Of a DNA stretch of 64,000 bases, positions 27,230 through 35,609 are shown piece after piece (position 1 is the first letter of the stretch; every line of letters starts with the position of its first letter). Made by a program: the position numbers and the translations under genes. Below the pieces are notes generated by a model, which was not told the DNA's origin, made no database searches, and saw only the letters and a program-made list of their open reading frames with translations. Source of the stretch: an uncultured Verrucomicrobia subdivision 3 bacterium (lineage in GTDB: Bacteria > Verrucomicrobiota > Verrucomicrobiia > Limisphaerales > UBA11358). The DNA lies in assembly GCA_903875465.1 (NCBI GenBank), contig CAIQWB010000054.1, forward strand, positions 1 through 64,000, read 5' to 3'.

Positions 27230-28102
27230 ATGGCCAATGCACCGGCCCCAAAGCAGCCGGCCAAGCGCATGAATAAAACTGTCCAGATACAATTGCCGCC
27301 GGCCCGGCGGCCGTCAGCGTTCACCTTGATTGAACTGCTGGTGGTGATTGCGATCATTGCCATTCTGGCGGCGATGCTGCTGCCGGCACTGGGTAAAGCC
27401 AGGGATCGGGCCCGGGCGATTGGCTGCCTCAACAACCTGCGGCAGCTCATGCTCACCACCAAATTATATTTGGATGACAACAACGGCACCATGATTCCCC
27501 TGTGGGTGCAGCAAGGGACGCCGGGGTGGGGGCCATGGAATTACGATCCCTCCTCCTTCATCATCCAAAATGCCAGTTTCTTTTGGTGGCCGGATAAATT
27601 ACGCATCAATGGCTATTCCGCCCCGCAAAAACTCTACGACTGCCCGGCGTTAACCCTGCCCGCCACCACCGGCCAGGGCGGGGCTTACAGCACCAATAAT
27701 TCCCTCGGCCTCGGCATGAATTATCCTGAATATGGCACCATCGCCCCGCAGGCCGGGTTTGGGAGCCCGGTTTACAACCCTTGCCGAGAAGGCCAGGTCG
27801 CCAACCCGAGCCAGTCGGTGGTGTTTGCCGATGCGGGCAAGGTTGCTAATCCGGCTGAACTAAATGCCGACAACTGGCACGAAGTCGCCGGCACCGGTTG
27901 CGCCTATTTTCGCGTGCCCAGCGATCCGGATGGCTATCCCACCGGGGATTCCCGCTCGGTACCCCGCCACGGATCCCGGGTGAACACCGCATTTTTTGAC
28001 GGTCATGCCCAGAGTCTCCGCAACCGCGCATTTCATTTCGAACTGCCCCGGACGGATGCAACCATCCTGTGGGCCAAGAATAATAATGGCACCCAGCCGT
28101 AA
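27230..28102 (+). CDS. Prepilin-type N-terminal cleavage/methylation protein with H-X9-DG motif
   Basis: Type II secretion/pilin-like protein of ~290 aa, abundant in the Planctomycetes-Verrucomicrobia group. A basic leader ends at the prepilin peptidase site before [20 protein letters not shown], the signature hydrophobic helix. The processed domain includes GCLNNLRQL and, near the C-terminus, His-nine residues-Asp-Gly ([12 protein letters not shown]), the processing-associated motif. The ATG at 27230 is preferred over an in-frame TTG at 27212; ATG 27269 is also possible. No other pilus or secretion genes are nearby, so it is an orphan pseudopilin of unknown role. Confidence 0.9.
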   Translation: MANAPAPKQPAKRMNKTVQIQLPPARRPSAFTLIELLVVIAIIAILAAMLLPALGKARDRARAIGCLNNLRQLMLTTKLYLDDNNGTMIPLWVQQGTPGWGPWNYDPSSFIIQNASFFWWPDKLRINGYSAPQKLYDCPALTLPATTGQGGAYSTNNSLGLGMNYPEYGTIAPQAGFGSPVYNPCREGQVANPSQSVVFADAGKVANPAELNADNWHEVAGTGCAYFRVPSDPDGYPTGDSRSVPRHGSRVNTAFFDGHAQSLRNRAFHFELPRTDATILWAKNNNGTQP

Positions 28103-28194
28103 TCACCTGGGGCGGTTCCGGCTCAGCCCCCCGGCGAAGCGCAACCTTTAGATTCGATTTATTACCGGCTTTGTGGGTAATCTTGGGCTTGGCT

Positions 28195-29154
28195 ATGAGC
28201 AATGCACCCAGCAAACCACCCACCGGCCGTTATTTCTGGCCGCTGGCGATACTATTTATCTTTCTCCTGGCCGTCGCAGCGAGCCTCAGCTCGATCTGGC
28301 GCTCGGGAGCCCGCGTGCGGACCTATCCCGCCCAGGGCGTGGTGAAGGAAATGGATCTGGTCCAGCGCACCGTGACCATTGCCCACGAGGCCATTCCCGG
28401 CTTCATGCCGGCCATGACCATGCCGTTTGCAGTGACGGATGCCCGGGAATTGCGGGCCGTCACCAATGGCGACACCGTGTCCTTTCGCATCACCGTCACG
28501 GCCAAGGATGGTTGGATTGACCACCTGCAAAAAATCACCCCGGCACCCGCCACCGAGGTCGTCACCGACCCCCGGCAACTGACCAACGGCAACTTCCGGC
28601 TGGTGCGGGATGTCGAACCGCTCAACGTGGGCGAGCCCCTGCCCGACTATGGGTTTACCAACGAACTGGGCCAGCCGGTTCGCCTGGCGGCCTTTCGCGG
28701 CCAGGCCCTGGCAATCACCTTTATTTTCACGCGCTGCCCGTTTCCCACGTTTTGCCCGCGCATGTCGCAACTCTTTCATGACACCCTCGCGGTGCTGGCC
28801 AAAAACCCTGCCGCCCCCACCAATGTGCATTTCCTCACCGTGTCCTTTGATCCGGAGTATGACACGCCGGCAACCCTGAGGGCCTACGCGGAGGCCCACG
28901 GCTACGATTCCCAGCGGTGGAATTTCCTGACCGGCGCGTTGATTGACATCACGGCTTTGGCCGATGCGTTTGGCATGAAGTTCTGGCATGAAGGTGCCGG
29001 CCTTAACCACAACCTGCGCACTGCGGTGATTGACTCCCAGGGACGCCTCCAGAAAGTATGGGTGGGCAATGCGTGGACGGCTGATGCGCTCGCGGCGGAA
29101 CTGGCCACAGGCGCCGTTATAAAGTCCGCTCCCTCCTCCAAGGTGACGAACTAA
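28195..29154 (+). CDS. SCO1/SenC-family protein fused to an N-terminal copper-binding (CusF-like) domain
   Basis: Membrane-anchored thioredoxin-fold protein of 319 aa, probably handling copper for cytochrome oxidase assembly. A membrane helix (FWPLAILFIFLLAVAA) is followed by a CusF-like domain at ~45-120 (YPAQGVVKEMD, HEAIPGFMPAMTMPF with Met ligands). The SCO domain at ~135-310 has PDYGFTNELGQ, FIFTRCPFPTFCPRM and a conserved His in LNHNLRTAVID. The cysteines are spaced CX5C rather than the classic CX3C. The ATG at 28195 is preferred to an upstream TTG. The ABC ATPase gene starts 13 bp downstream, suggesting one transcript. Confidence 0.88.
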   Translation: MSNAPSKPPTGRYFWPLAILFIFLLAVAASLSSIWRSGARVRTYPAQGVVKEMDLVQRTVTIAHEAIPGFMPAMTMPFAVTDARELRAVTNGDTVSFRITVTAKDGWIDHLQKITPAPATEVVTDPRQLTNGNFRLVRDVEPLNVGEPLPDYGFTNELGQPVRLAAFRGQALAITFIFTRCPFPTFCPRMSQLFHDTLAVLAKNPAAPTNVHFLTVSFDPEYDTPATLRAYAEAHGYDSQRWNFLTGALIDITALADAFGMKFWHEGAGLNHNLRTAVIDSQGRLQKVWVGNAWTADALAAELATGAVIKSAPSSKVTN

Positions 29155-29167
29155 CGCCGATGGTAGC

Positions 29168-30010
29168 ATGAGCAACTTCAAGGTCACCGTGAAAGTAACC
29201 AAACCCATCCTGGCAGTAACCGGCCTGCGCATCGTGCGCGACGAAACCGTCATTATCAATGACATCTCCTGGCGCGTGGACCCCGGCCAGCACTGGGTGA
29301 TCCTCGGCGCCAATGGCTCGGGCAAAACCTCCCTGCTCAGCGCGCTCACCGGCTACCTCATGCCCACCGCCGGCGGGCTCAGCCTGCTGGGTGAGTCCTA
29401 TGGCGAGTCCGACTGGCGCGAACTGCGCAAGCGCGTGGGCATTGTCAGTTCCTCCGTGCGGCAAATGATGGCCGACGAGGAACCCGCCCTGGAAACCGTG
29501 GCCAGCGGCAAGTATGCAATGATTGATTTCTGGGGCAAGTTGTCGCGGACCGACCGCACGCAAGCCCTGCAACTGCTGCGCTCGGTGGAAGGCACCCACC
29601 TGGCCGGCCGCGCGTGGCGGGTGCTCTCCCAGGGGGAACGTCAGCGCGTGCTCATTGGCCGGGCCTTGATGGCGCGCCCGCGGGTGCTGATTTTGGACGA
29701 GCCCTGTGCCGGCCTGGATCCCGCCACCCGCGAACATTTCCTGCAATTTCTGGAACGTTTGGGCCGGAGCCGTAACGCCCCCACCCTGGTGTTGGTGACC
29801 CATCACGTGGAGGAAATCATGCCGGTGTTTTCGCACCTGTTAATGTTGAAACAGGGCGCCGTGCTGGCCAGCGGCGCGAAGGCCGGGGTGCTGACCTCGC
29901 GGCACTTGTCGGCCGCCTTCGGGGAACGCATGGTATTACGCGCCGTGGGCGGGCCGGCGGGCCGGCGCTATGCTTTGAAAGTAAGCATGGCCGCCGGGCG
30001 CATGATGTAG
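29168..30010 (+). CDS. ABC transporter ATP-binding protein
   Basis: Single-domain ABC ATPase of 280 aa. Walker A is GANGSGKT, the Q-loop region is SSSVRQ, the signature is LSQGERQRV, and Walker B is VLILDEPCAGLD with the H-loop in VTHHVEE. The short, soluble form without a permease gene beside it resembles the YlmA/ModF-like group, in which partners are encoded elsewhere or the protein is not a transporter. It follows the SCO gene by 13 bp and converges on the beta-propeller gene with 10 bp between stops. The substrate cannot be predicted. Confidence 0.88.
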   Translation: MSNFKVTVKVTKPILAVTGLRIVRDETVIINDISWRVDPGQHWVILGANGSGKTSLLSALTGYLMPTAGGLSLLGESYGESDWRELRKRVGIVSSSVRQMMADEEPALETVASGKYAMIDFWGKLSRTDRTQALQLLRSVEGTHLAGRAWRVLSQGERQRVLIGRALMARPRVLILDEPCAGLDPATREHFLQFLERLGRSRNAPTLVLVTHHVEEIMPVFSHLLMLKQGAVLASGAKAGVLTSRHLSAAFGERMVLRAVGGPAGRRYALKVSMAAGRMM

Positions 30011-30020
30011 CCCCAGTCGC

Positions 30021-31061
30021 TTACCGGGCCGGCACCCAGGCCAGTCCATCCGCCCCTTTTCCCGCCGGGATCAAGGCGCTGACGCGCCACGTTTTCAGGT
30101 CAATCACCGCGATCTGCCGGCTGGTGGTGCAGGAAACATACGCCACCGCGCCATCCGGGCGGACGAGCACTTCTTGCGGCACCACCGGCACCTTGATGGT
30201 GCGCACCTGGCTCAGGCTTTGCAAATCCACCACCCCGACCTCATTGGACCCGGACAGCGCCACGATTAACCAGCGGCCATCGGGCGTGACATCCGTGCCA
30301 TAGGCGACCGACGTCAGCTCAATGCGCTTGACCACTTCCTGTTTTGCGGTGTCGATCACCGCGAGTTGCGGCTTGGTTTGGTCCGCCGTGAAAACCCAGT
30401 GATCGTCGCGCGAAATGGCAATCCGCTGGGTGTTGCCCGAAACCGGAATGACTTTCAGCAACTGATTAAGTTCCAAGTCCAGTACGGAAACCGTTCCGGG
30501 GCCGACATTGGCGGTAAAGCCCCGCCGCCCGTCACTGCTGATGATCAGCATGTGGGATTCGGTTTGGCCCGTGGGCACTGTGCCCAAAATTTTCAAAGTG
30601 CCCGGATCCAAAATGGTAATGCACTTGTCCAGTTCGGTGGTGACGTACAGCAGGCCGTTGCGCGGACCCATACGGGCGCAGTGCGGGCGGATGCCCCGGC
30701 CAAAATCCACCGTACCCACGATGCGGTGCTGGTCCAGATCCAGTACGCGGATCAACTGGCCATCAGTGCCCGGTTTGCCCACACCGGAATTGCCGTAGAT
30801 GGGCACAAAGGCGCGGTGGCCATCCGGGGAAGCCACAACTTCGTGGCCGGTCACCCCATCCTCGGGGATGGTGGCGATTTGCAGGTTGGTTTCCGGGTCG
30901 ATGATGCCCAGCGTGGCGTCCCCTTTATTGCAGACTAACAACCGCGCCTTGGCCCCCTCCGCCAGGCTGGTGGCCGGAGCGAGCAGGAGCGCGCCGGCCG
31001 TTAGCAGGGATAATGTCGCGGTCCAGGTCAGGGATGCGAGTGGCCGGCTCAGGTTGGTCAT
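30021..31061 (-). CDS. Exported YVTN-type beta-propeller protein
   Basis: Secreted or periplasmic protein of 346 aa made of beta-propeller blades. The signal peptide is MTNLSRPLAS with a hydrophobic TLSLLTAGALLLAPA core, cut near SLAEG. Blades repeat the pattern V.D......I.VG..P......PDG...V, for example LLVCNKGDATLGIIDPETN, VTTELDKCITILDPGTLK and VSCTTSRQIAVIDLKTWR. Such proteins act as scaffolds or periplasmic binding factors; no catalytic motif is visible. The start at 31061 gives a proper signal; an in-frame ATG at 31118 overlaps the stop of the upstream dihydrouridine synthase gene. Confidence 0.83.
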   Translation of the reverse strand: MTNLSRPLASLTWTATLSLLTAGALLLAPATSLAEGAKARLLVCNKGDATLGIIDPETNLQIATIPEDGVTGHEVVASPDGHRAFVPIYGNSGVGKPGTDGQLIRVLDLDQHRIVGTVDFGRGIRPHCARMGPRNGLLYVTTELDKCITILDPGTLKILGTVPTGQTESHMLIISSDGRRGFTANVGPGTVSVLDLELNQLLKVIPVSGNTQRIAISRDDHWVFTADQTKPQLAVIDTAKQEVVKRIELTSVAYGTDVTPDGRWLIVALSGSNEVGVVDLQSLSQVRTIKVPVVPQEVLVRPDGAVAYVSCTTSRQIAVIDLKTWRVSALIPAGKGADGLAWVPAR

Positions 31062-31110
31062 GACCGTATGGTTGACTGGGCTGCCGCCGATTTCAAGGGC
31101 GATGTTTGCA

Positions 31111-32160
31111 TTACCCATGCTCGCCCGCCATGACGTCTTTCTCCGTCAGGGGCAGGGCGAAGGGTTCCAGCGGCATGGGCTGGTCATGGCCGAGATACTC
31201 CTCGCAGACCGCGAAGAAATCGGCGCGGGTGGTCACGCGGCGGATGCGGTGCAGGAATTGCCCGGTGGGTTCCACGCCCAGGCCCAGGTAGTTCAGGTAT
31301 TTCTTCATCTTTTGCACTTGGGCGGATTCGCGGATGCCGGGGGTGCAAACGGCGTCATAGAGGGCGCGGATGTAGGCGAGAACTTCCCGGCCGCAGGGGA
31401 TGAAAACCGGTTCGCCGCGCTGGAGCTGGCGGATTTGATGGAAGAGCCAGGGGTTGCGGATGGCCCCCCGGCCAATCATCAGGCCGTGCGCCCCGGTGAG
31501 TTCCAGCACTTGGGCGGCCCGGGCGGCGGAATAAATATTGCCATTGGCGATCACGGGGCAGGCCAGCGCATCCACGGCCCGGGCGATGTAATCGTAATGC
31601 ACTTCGCTGCGATACATTTCCAGCACGGTGCGGCCGTGGACCGTAAGCAGGTCCAGGGAATGCCGGGCGAAAATCGTGAGCATTTCGGCAAAGCTGTCCG
31701 GGGAATCGAAACCGATGCGGGTTTTTACGGTGAACTTGATGCTCACGGCGTGGCGGAGGGCGCCGAGGATGGCGTCGACGCGTTTGGGTTCGCGCAAGAG
31801 GCCGCCGCCGGCGCATTTGCGGTAAACAATCGGAGCCGGACAGCCGAGGTTGAGGTCCACGGCGGCAATGGGGTATTCCTGAAGCTGTTTGGCCGTGCGC
31901 ACGAGGGCGGCGATGTCGTTACCGATCATCTGGGCCACAATGGGCCGCCCCGTGGTGTTCTTGGTGATGGCGTCCACGATCCAGGGTTCCAGGGTGGAGG
32001 TGGCGTGGACGCGAAAATATTCGGTATAATAGACATCGGGTCCGCCGTAGCCGGACATCAATTGCATGAAGGGCAAGTCGGTGACGTCCTGCATGGGGGC
32101 CAGCGCCAGAATGGGCGCGGGACCGGTCAGGAGGGCGTTGAATGGCTCGCGGTAATGCAC
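31111..32160 (-). CDS. dus: tRNA-dihydrouridine synthase
   Basis: FMN- and NADPH-dependent enzyme that reduces uridines in tRNA. The TIM-barrel motifs are clear: LALAPMQDVTD near the N-terminus, IVAQMIGND, VDLNLGCPAP, the catalytic cysteine in YRKCAGGGLL (~116), VKTRIGF, LTVHGRT, VIANGNI and GLMIGRGAIRNPWLF for phosphate binding. The length of 349 aa fits the family. Translation starts at GTG 32160. The beta-propeller gene lies 49 bp downstream in the same direction. Which tRNA position is modified is not decided. Confidence 0.94.
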   Translation of the reverse strand: MHYREPFNALLTGPAPILALAPMQDVTDLPFMQLMSGYGGPDVYYTEYFRVHATSTLEPWIVDAITKNTTGRPIVAQMIGNDIAALVRTAKQLQEYPIAAVDLNLGCPAPIVYRKCAGGGLLREPKRVDAILGALRHAVSIKFTVKTRIGFDSPDSFAEMLTIFARHSLDLLTVHGRTVLEMYRSEVHYDYIARAVDALACPVIANGNIYSAARAAQVLELTGAHGLMIGRGAIRNPWLFHQIRQLQRGEPVFIPCGREVLAYIRALYDAVCTPGIRESAQVQKMKKYLNYLGLGVEPTGQFLHRIRRVTTRADFFAVCEEYLGHDQPMPLEPFALPLTEKDVMAGEHG

Positions 32161-32208
32161 GGGGTGAGTATGGCATCTTTACGGACGAAGGGATATGCTT
32201 AAAAAGCT

Positions 32209-32236
32209 CCAAAATCCAAGATCCAAGCTCCAGACT
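32209..32236. repeat. Degenerate heptamer tandem repeat (CCAARNT)4
   Basis: Four consecutive 7-bp units, CCAAAAT, CCAAGAT, CCAAGCT and CCAGACT, lie in the intergenic space between dus and prs. It resembles the short heptameric tandem repeats seen in intergenic DNA of several bacterial phyla. Confidence 0.65.
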
Positions 32237-32324
32237 TCGGGGAAAATTCCATGATCAATGTTCAAAATAGGCGCTTGGGTATTGGTGGATTTCCCCTTCG
32301 CCGCGCGTTGAAAAAAAATTGCGC

Positions 32325-32352
32325 TTGCTTGGGATTGAATCGCCGCTAAAGT
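32325..32352 (+). promoter_or_regulatory. Candidate sigma70-like promoter of the prs operon
   Basis: TTGCTT (-35) is followed 16 bp later by TAAAGT (-10). This would start transcription just before the two leader hairpins. The match is moderate. Confidence 0.35.
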
Positions 32353-32354
32353 GG

Positions 32355-32395
32355 GGGTTGGACTTTTTCAACCGCCGGAAGCGGCGGTTTTTGCG
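32355..32395 (+). promoter_or_regulatory. prs leader: alternative hairpins resembling an attenuator
   Basis: AACCGCCG at 32370-32377 pairs with CGGCGGTT at 32382-32389 and is followed by TTTGCGTTTT, a terminator-like structure before the prs start. The left arm also overlaps CAACC (32369-32373), which can pair with GGTTG at 32356-32360. The two structures exclude each other, as in terminator/antiterminator switches. There is no upstream plus-strand gene that needs terminating. Confidence 0.5.
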
Positions 32396-32426
32396 TTTTA
32401 TCCGGAACAACCTTTTTATTTAATAC

Positions 32427-33371
32427 GTGAAAGTATTTAGTGGTACCGCCAACGAACCGCTTGCCCGCGCCATCTGTAAATCCATGGGCGTGGACTTGGG
32501 GAAATGCAACATCACGCCGTTTCCCGATGGCGAAACGTTTGTCCGCATTGAGGAAAATGTCCGCGGCGAGGATGTTTACATCATCCAGCCCACCTCCCCG
32601 CCCACCAACCACAATCTGATGGAAATGTTCATCATGATTGACGCCCTGCGCCGGGCCAGCGCCGCCCGCATCACGGCGGTCATGCCCTTTTATGGTTATG
32701 CGCGCCAGGACCGCAAGGACAAGCCCCGCGTGCCCATCACCGCCAAGCTGGTGGCCAACCTGCTCGTGGCCTCCGGCACGAACCGCGTGCTCACCATGGA
32801 CCTCCACGCCCAGCAAATTCAGGGATTTTTTGACATCCCCGTGGATCATCTTTACGCCGCGCCGGTGATGTATGATTACCTCAAGCAAAAGAACCTCAAA
32901 AACCTCACCATTGTCAGCCCGGATGTAGGTGGTTTGAAGATGGCCCACGCCTATTCCCAGACACTGGAAGGCGAACTCGCCATCGTGGCCAAACGCCGTA
33001 AAAGCGCCACGGAAGTGGAGTCCATGGCCGTGATCGGCGAAATTGAAGGCCGCAACATTTTGATCGTGGATGACCTCACCGAAACCGCCGGCACCCTGAC
33101 CATGGCGGCCTCGTTGTTAAAGAAAAAAGGTGCCCAAAGCATCATGGCCTGCGTCTCCCACGCCATCCTCAATGATGTGGCAATTGAAAGATTGCGAAAT
33201 TCTGTTATTGACGAATTGATAACAACTGATACAGTCCAACGCCCTGCTATTGACGGTGTGAAAATAACCACGCTGTCGGTGGCCGGACTGTTGGGCGAAG
33301 CCATTAAACGGATTCATAATAATTCGTCAGTGAACTCGCTGTTTGAATTCAAAGGCGGACGCACGAGTTAG
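32427..33371 (+). CDS. prs: Ribose-phosphate pyrophosphokinase (PRPP synthetase)
   Basis: Makes PRPP from ribose 5-phosphate and ATP for nucleotide, His and Trp synthesis. The 314-aa protein has all family marks: VFSGTANEPLA, FPDGETFVRI, the ATP-binding MPFYGYARQDRKD, DLHAQQIQGFFDIPVD, VSPDVGG and the PRPP-binding loop ILIVDDLTETAGT. It starts at GTG 32427 behind a T-rich leader with no Shine-Dalgarno sequence. It heads the likely operon prs-rplY-pth-rpsF-ssb-rplI; the next start is 25 bp away. The leader hairpins suggest transcriptional attenuation. Confidence 0.97.
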   Translation: MKVFSGTANEPLARAICKSMGVDLGKCNITPFPDGETFVRIEENVRGEDVYIIQPTSPPTNHNLMEMFIMIDALRRASAARITAVMPFYGYARQDRKDKPRVPITAKLVANLLVASGTNRVLTMDLHAQQIQGFFDIPVDHLYAAPVMYDYLKQKNLKNLTIVSPDVGGLKMAHAYSQTLEGELAIVAKRRKSATEVESMAVIGEIEGRNILIVDDLTETAGTLTMAASLLKKKGAQSIMACVSHAILNDVAIERLRNSVIDELITTDTVQRPAIDGVKITTLSVAGLLGEAIKRIHNNSSVNSLFEFKGGRTS

Positions 33372-33396
33372 TGCGCCGCGAGCATATTTTAAGAAC

Positions 33397-34152
33397 ATGA
33401 AATCAGTTCCGTTACAAGCCTATCAGCGTTCGCAGGTGCGCCGCGGTGAAGTCAAAAAACTGCGCGCCGCCGGCCGCGTTCCGGCGACCATTTATGGCCG
33501 CCTCGCGCAACCGCAAAACCTCGAGCTCAACACCAAGGAGATCTCCAATCTCATCAACCACTCGGCCTCCGAGAACTTGCTGGTGGACCTGTCCGTCGAA
33601 AACGACGCCCGGGCCAAGCGGCTCGCACTGGTGCAGGAAATCCAGCACCATCCGCTCGACGGCCACGTGGTGCACGTGGATTTTCATGAAGTCGCGGAAA
33701 ACGAAAAGGTGACCATCCAGGTCCCCGTGGAAACCAAGGGCGAACCCGCCGGGGTCAAAAACAACGGTGGCGTGCTCGAACACGTGTTATTTAAGCTCAA
33801 AGTCCGCAGCCTGCCGAAAGATTTGCCCGAAGTCATCATCATTGATGTTTCCGGACTCGAAGTTGGCAAATCCATCCATTTGGGCGAGGTCCAAGCCGGC
33901 GAAGGCGTGGAAATTTTGGGCGACAAGCATTTGACCGTCGTGGCCGTGGCGCAACCGCGCACCGAGACCGAAGATGCCGCCGCCGCCGCCGCCACCCCGG
34001 GTGCGGGCGACGTGGAAATGATCAAAGAGAAAAAGGAAGACGGCACCGATGCCGCTCCGGCCAAAGGTGGCGCCAAAGCCCCGGCCGCCGGCAAGGCCGA
34101 CGCCAAGGCGGGCGACAAGAAGCCCGACGCCAAGGCCGACAAGAAGAAATAA
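33397..34152 (+). CDS. rplY: 50S ribosomal protein L25/general stress protein Ctc
   Basis: 5S rRNA-binding protein of 251 aa, the long (Ctc-like) form. The N-terminal L25 domain (~1-95) includes GEVKKLRAAGRVPATIYG and VHVDFHEV; the C-terminal TL5-like beta domain (~100-190) includes VPVETKGEPAGVKNNGG and LPKDLPEVIIIDVS. The last ~60 aa are an Ala/Lys/Asp-rich tail of low complexity, probably disordered. The ATG at 33397 is chosen because upstream in-frame codons fall in the prs-rplY gap. It is next to pth, as in many bacteria. Confidence 0.95.
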   Translation: MKSVPLQAYQRSQVRRGEVKKLRAAGRVPATIYGRLAQPQNLELNTKEISNLINHSASENLLVDLSVENDARAKRLALVQEIQHHPLDGHVVHVDFHEVAENEKVTIQVPVETKGEPAGVKNNGGVLEHVLFKLKVRSLPKDLPEVIIIDVSGLEVGKSIHLGEVQAGEGVEILGDKHLTVVAVAQPRTETEDAAAAAATPGAGDVEMIKEKKEDGTDAAPAKGGAKAPAAGKADAKAGDKKPDAKADKKK

Positions 34153-34185
34153 TCATCGGGGCGGCGCAAGCCGCCAGTCCTGCGC

Positions 34186-34791
34186 ATGGACTCCGGGCAT
34201 CTTATTGTGGGATTGGGCAATCCAGGGGCGCAGTACAGCCGAACCCGACACAATGCCGGGTTTTTGCTGGTCGAAAAGCTGGCCTCCCGTTGGGGTGCCG
34301 GTTGGACCGAAGAAAAGAAGTTTAATGCCCGCGTGGCCGTTGTGCGGCGGGCCGGACAGCGAGTCTGGTTGTGCCAGCCGCAAACGTTCATGAATTTGAG
34401 CGGAGCGGCGGTAAAACCCCTGGTGGATTTCTACCAGTTGCCGCTGTCACGGGTATTGCTGGCGGTGGATGATGCGGATTTGGCACTCGGTGCCCTGCGC
34501 TTGCGGCCGGAAGGCAGCAGTGGCGGACATCACGGGTTGGAATCCATTGAGCAGCATCTGGGCTCCCGGGCCACCGCCCGTTTGCGGATTGGGATTGGCC
34601 GGGCGGATGGCATCCGGGAAATCAGCAATTACGTGCTGGGCCGGTTTGACCCAGTGGAGAGTGTTTTGTTGGAGAAAGTTTTGACGGTGGCGGCCGACCA
34701 GGTGGAATGCTGGATCGACGCCGGAATAGCAAAAGCAATGAACCAGTACAACGGAGTGGTTAACTCCGGGAACGAGAATATAAAAAAGTGA
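34186..34791 (+). CDS. pth: Peptidyl-tRNA hydrolase
   Basis: Releases peptides from peptidyl-tRNAs that drop off the ribosome. The 201-aa product shows IVGLGNPG.QY..TRHNAGF with the catalytic His, QTFMNLSG, and VDDADLALGALRLRPEGSSGGHHGLESI. In the last motif, usual family members read D(D/E)LDLP.G..R....GG..GH.GL, so the HHGL form is close to canonical. Its stop overlaps the GTG start of rpsF (GTGA), indicating coupled translation. Confidence 0.96.
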   Translation: MDSGHLIVGLGNPGAQYSRTRHNAGFLLVEKLASRWGAGWTEEKKFNARVAVVRRAGQRVWLCQPQTFMNLSGAAVKPLVDFYQLPLSRVLLAVDDADLALGALRLRPEGSSGGHHGLESIEQHLGSRATARLRIGIGRADGIREISNYVLGRFDPVESVLLEKVLTVAADQVECWIDAGIAKAMNQYNGVVNSGNENIKK

Positions 34792-35108
34792 AACGATACG
34801 AAGGTTTGTTCATCTTGAACATCGCAGGCAAGGAAGAGGGCATCAAAGATGTTCTCGACAAGATTTCTGCGGAAATCACGGCCACCGGTGGCAAAGTGGA
34901 AACGGTCCAAAAAATGGACAAAAAAGCGTTTTCCCGCATTGCCGACAAGAAGTTCACGTCCGGCTTCTACGCCAACGTGATTTTCAACGGCACCCCCTCG
35001 GTCGTCGCGCAGTTGCAATCCAAGTTCGCCTTGAACGAGGATGTCTTCCGCACGCTGTTTACCGAATCGCCGGAACCCAAGGCAGCGACTGCCGCCGCCG
35101 CGAAGTAA
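34788..35108 (+). CDS. rpsF: 30S ribosomal protein S6
   Basis: Small-subunit protein of 106 aa that normally binds 16S rRNA with S18. It opens KRYEGLFILNIAGKEE and has VQKMDKKAFSRIADKK, followed by the FYANVIFNG strand and a short Ala/Lys tail. The family is normally 95-130 aa. It starts with GTG overlapping the pth stop. S18 (rpsR) is not found between ssb and rplI, where it usually lies. Confidence 0.92.
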   Translation: MKRYEGLFILNIAGKEEGIKDVLDKISAEITATGGKVETVQKMDKKAFSRIADKKFTSGFYANVIFNGTPSVVAQLQSKFALNEDVFRTLFTESPEPKAATAAAAK

Positions 35109-35117
35109 TTTTTGGCC

Positions 35118-35579
35118 ATGGCCAGCTTTAACAAAGTAATCATCGCGGGGAATCTCACCCGCGATCCGGAATTGCGCTACACCCCGAAAGGGACGGCTGT
35201 GGCGCGCATTACTTTGGCCGTGAACCGCGTTTACAGCAGCGGTGAGGGCGGTGAGAAAAAAGAAGAAGTGAGCTTCATCGATGTCGATGTCTGGGGCCGC
35301 CAGGCTGAAGTCATCGGCCAGTACCTCAAAAAAGGCCGTCCCCTGCTCGTGGAAGGCCGCCTCAAGCTCGACTCTTGGGAGGATAAAAATACCAAGCAAA
35401 AGCAGAGCAAACTGAAAGTCGTGCTGGAAAATTTCAGTTTTCTCGATTCCAAGGGCGACGGTTCTGGCGTGGCCGAGGCGCCGCGCAGCAGCCGCCCGGC
35501 ACCGGCACCCTCCGCCCCGCCCCCGCCGTCCGATCCCGGCGATTCCGAGCCCCCGCAGGACGACGACGTGCCGTTTTGA
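35118..35579 (+). CDS. ssb: Single-stranded DNA-binding protein
   Basis: OB-fold protein of ~153 aa that coats ssDNA in replication and repair. It shows NKVIIAGNLTRDPELRYTPKGTAVA, FIDVDVWGRQAE and YLKKGRPLLVEGRLK, then a Pro/Ala/Ser-rich linker and the acidic protein-interaction tip DDDVPF. The ATG at 35118 is preferred to a TTG 6 bp upstream. It sits between rpsF and rplI, the conserved ribosomal neighbourhood. Confidence 0.96.
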   Translation: MASFNKVIIAGNLTRDPELRYTPKGTAVARITLAVNRVYSSGEGGEKKEEVSFIDVDVWGRQAEVIGQYLKKGRPLLVEGRLKLDSWEDKNTKQKQSKLKVVLENFSFLDSKGDGSGVAEAPRSSRPAPAPSAPPPPSDPGDSEPPQDDDVPF

Positions 35580-35609
35580 TTTTTAAATCCGCAACCAATA
35601 ATTTTTCGT

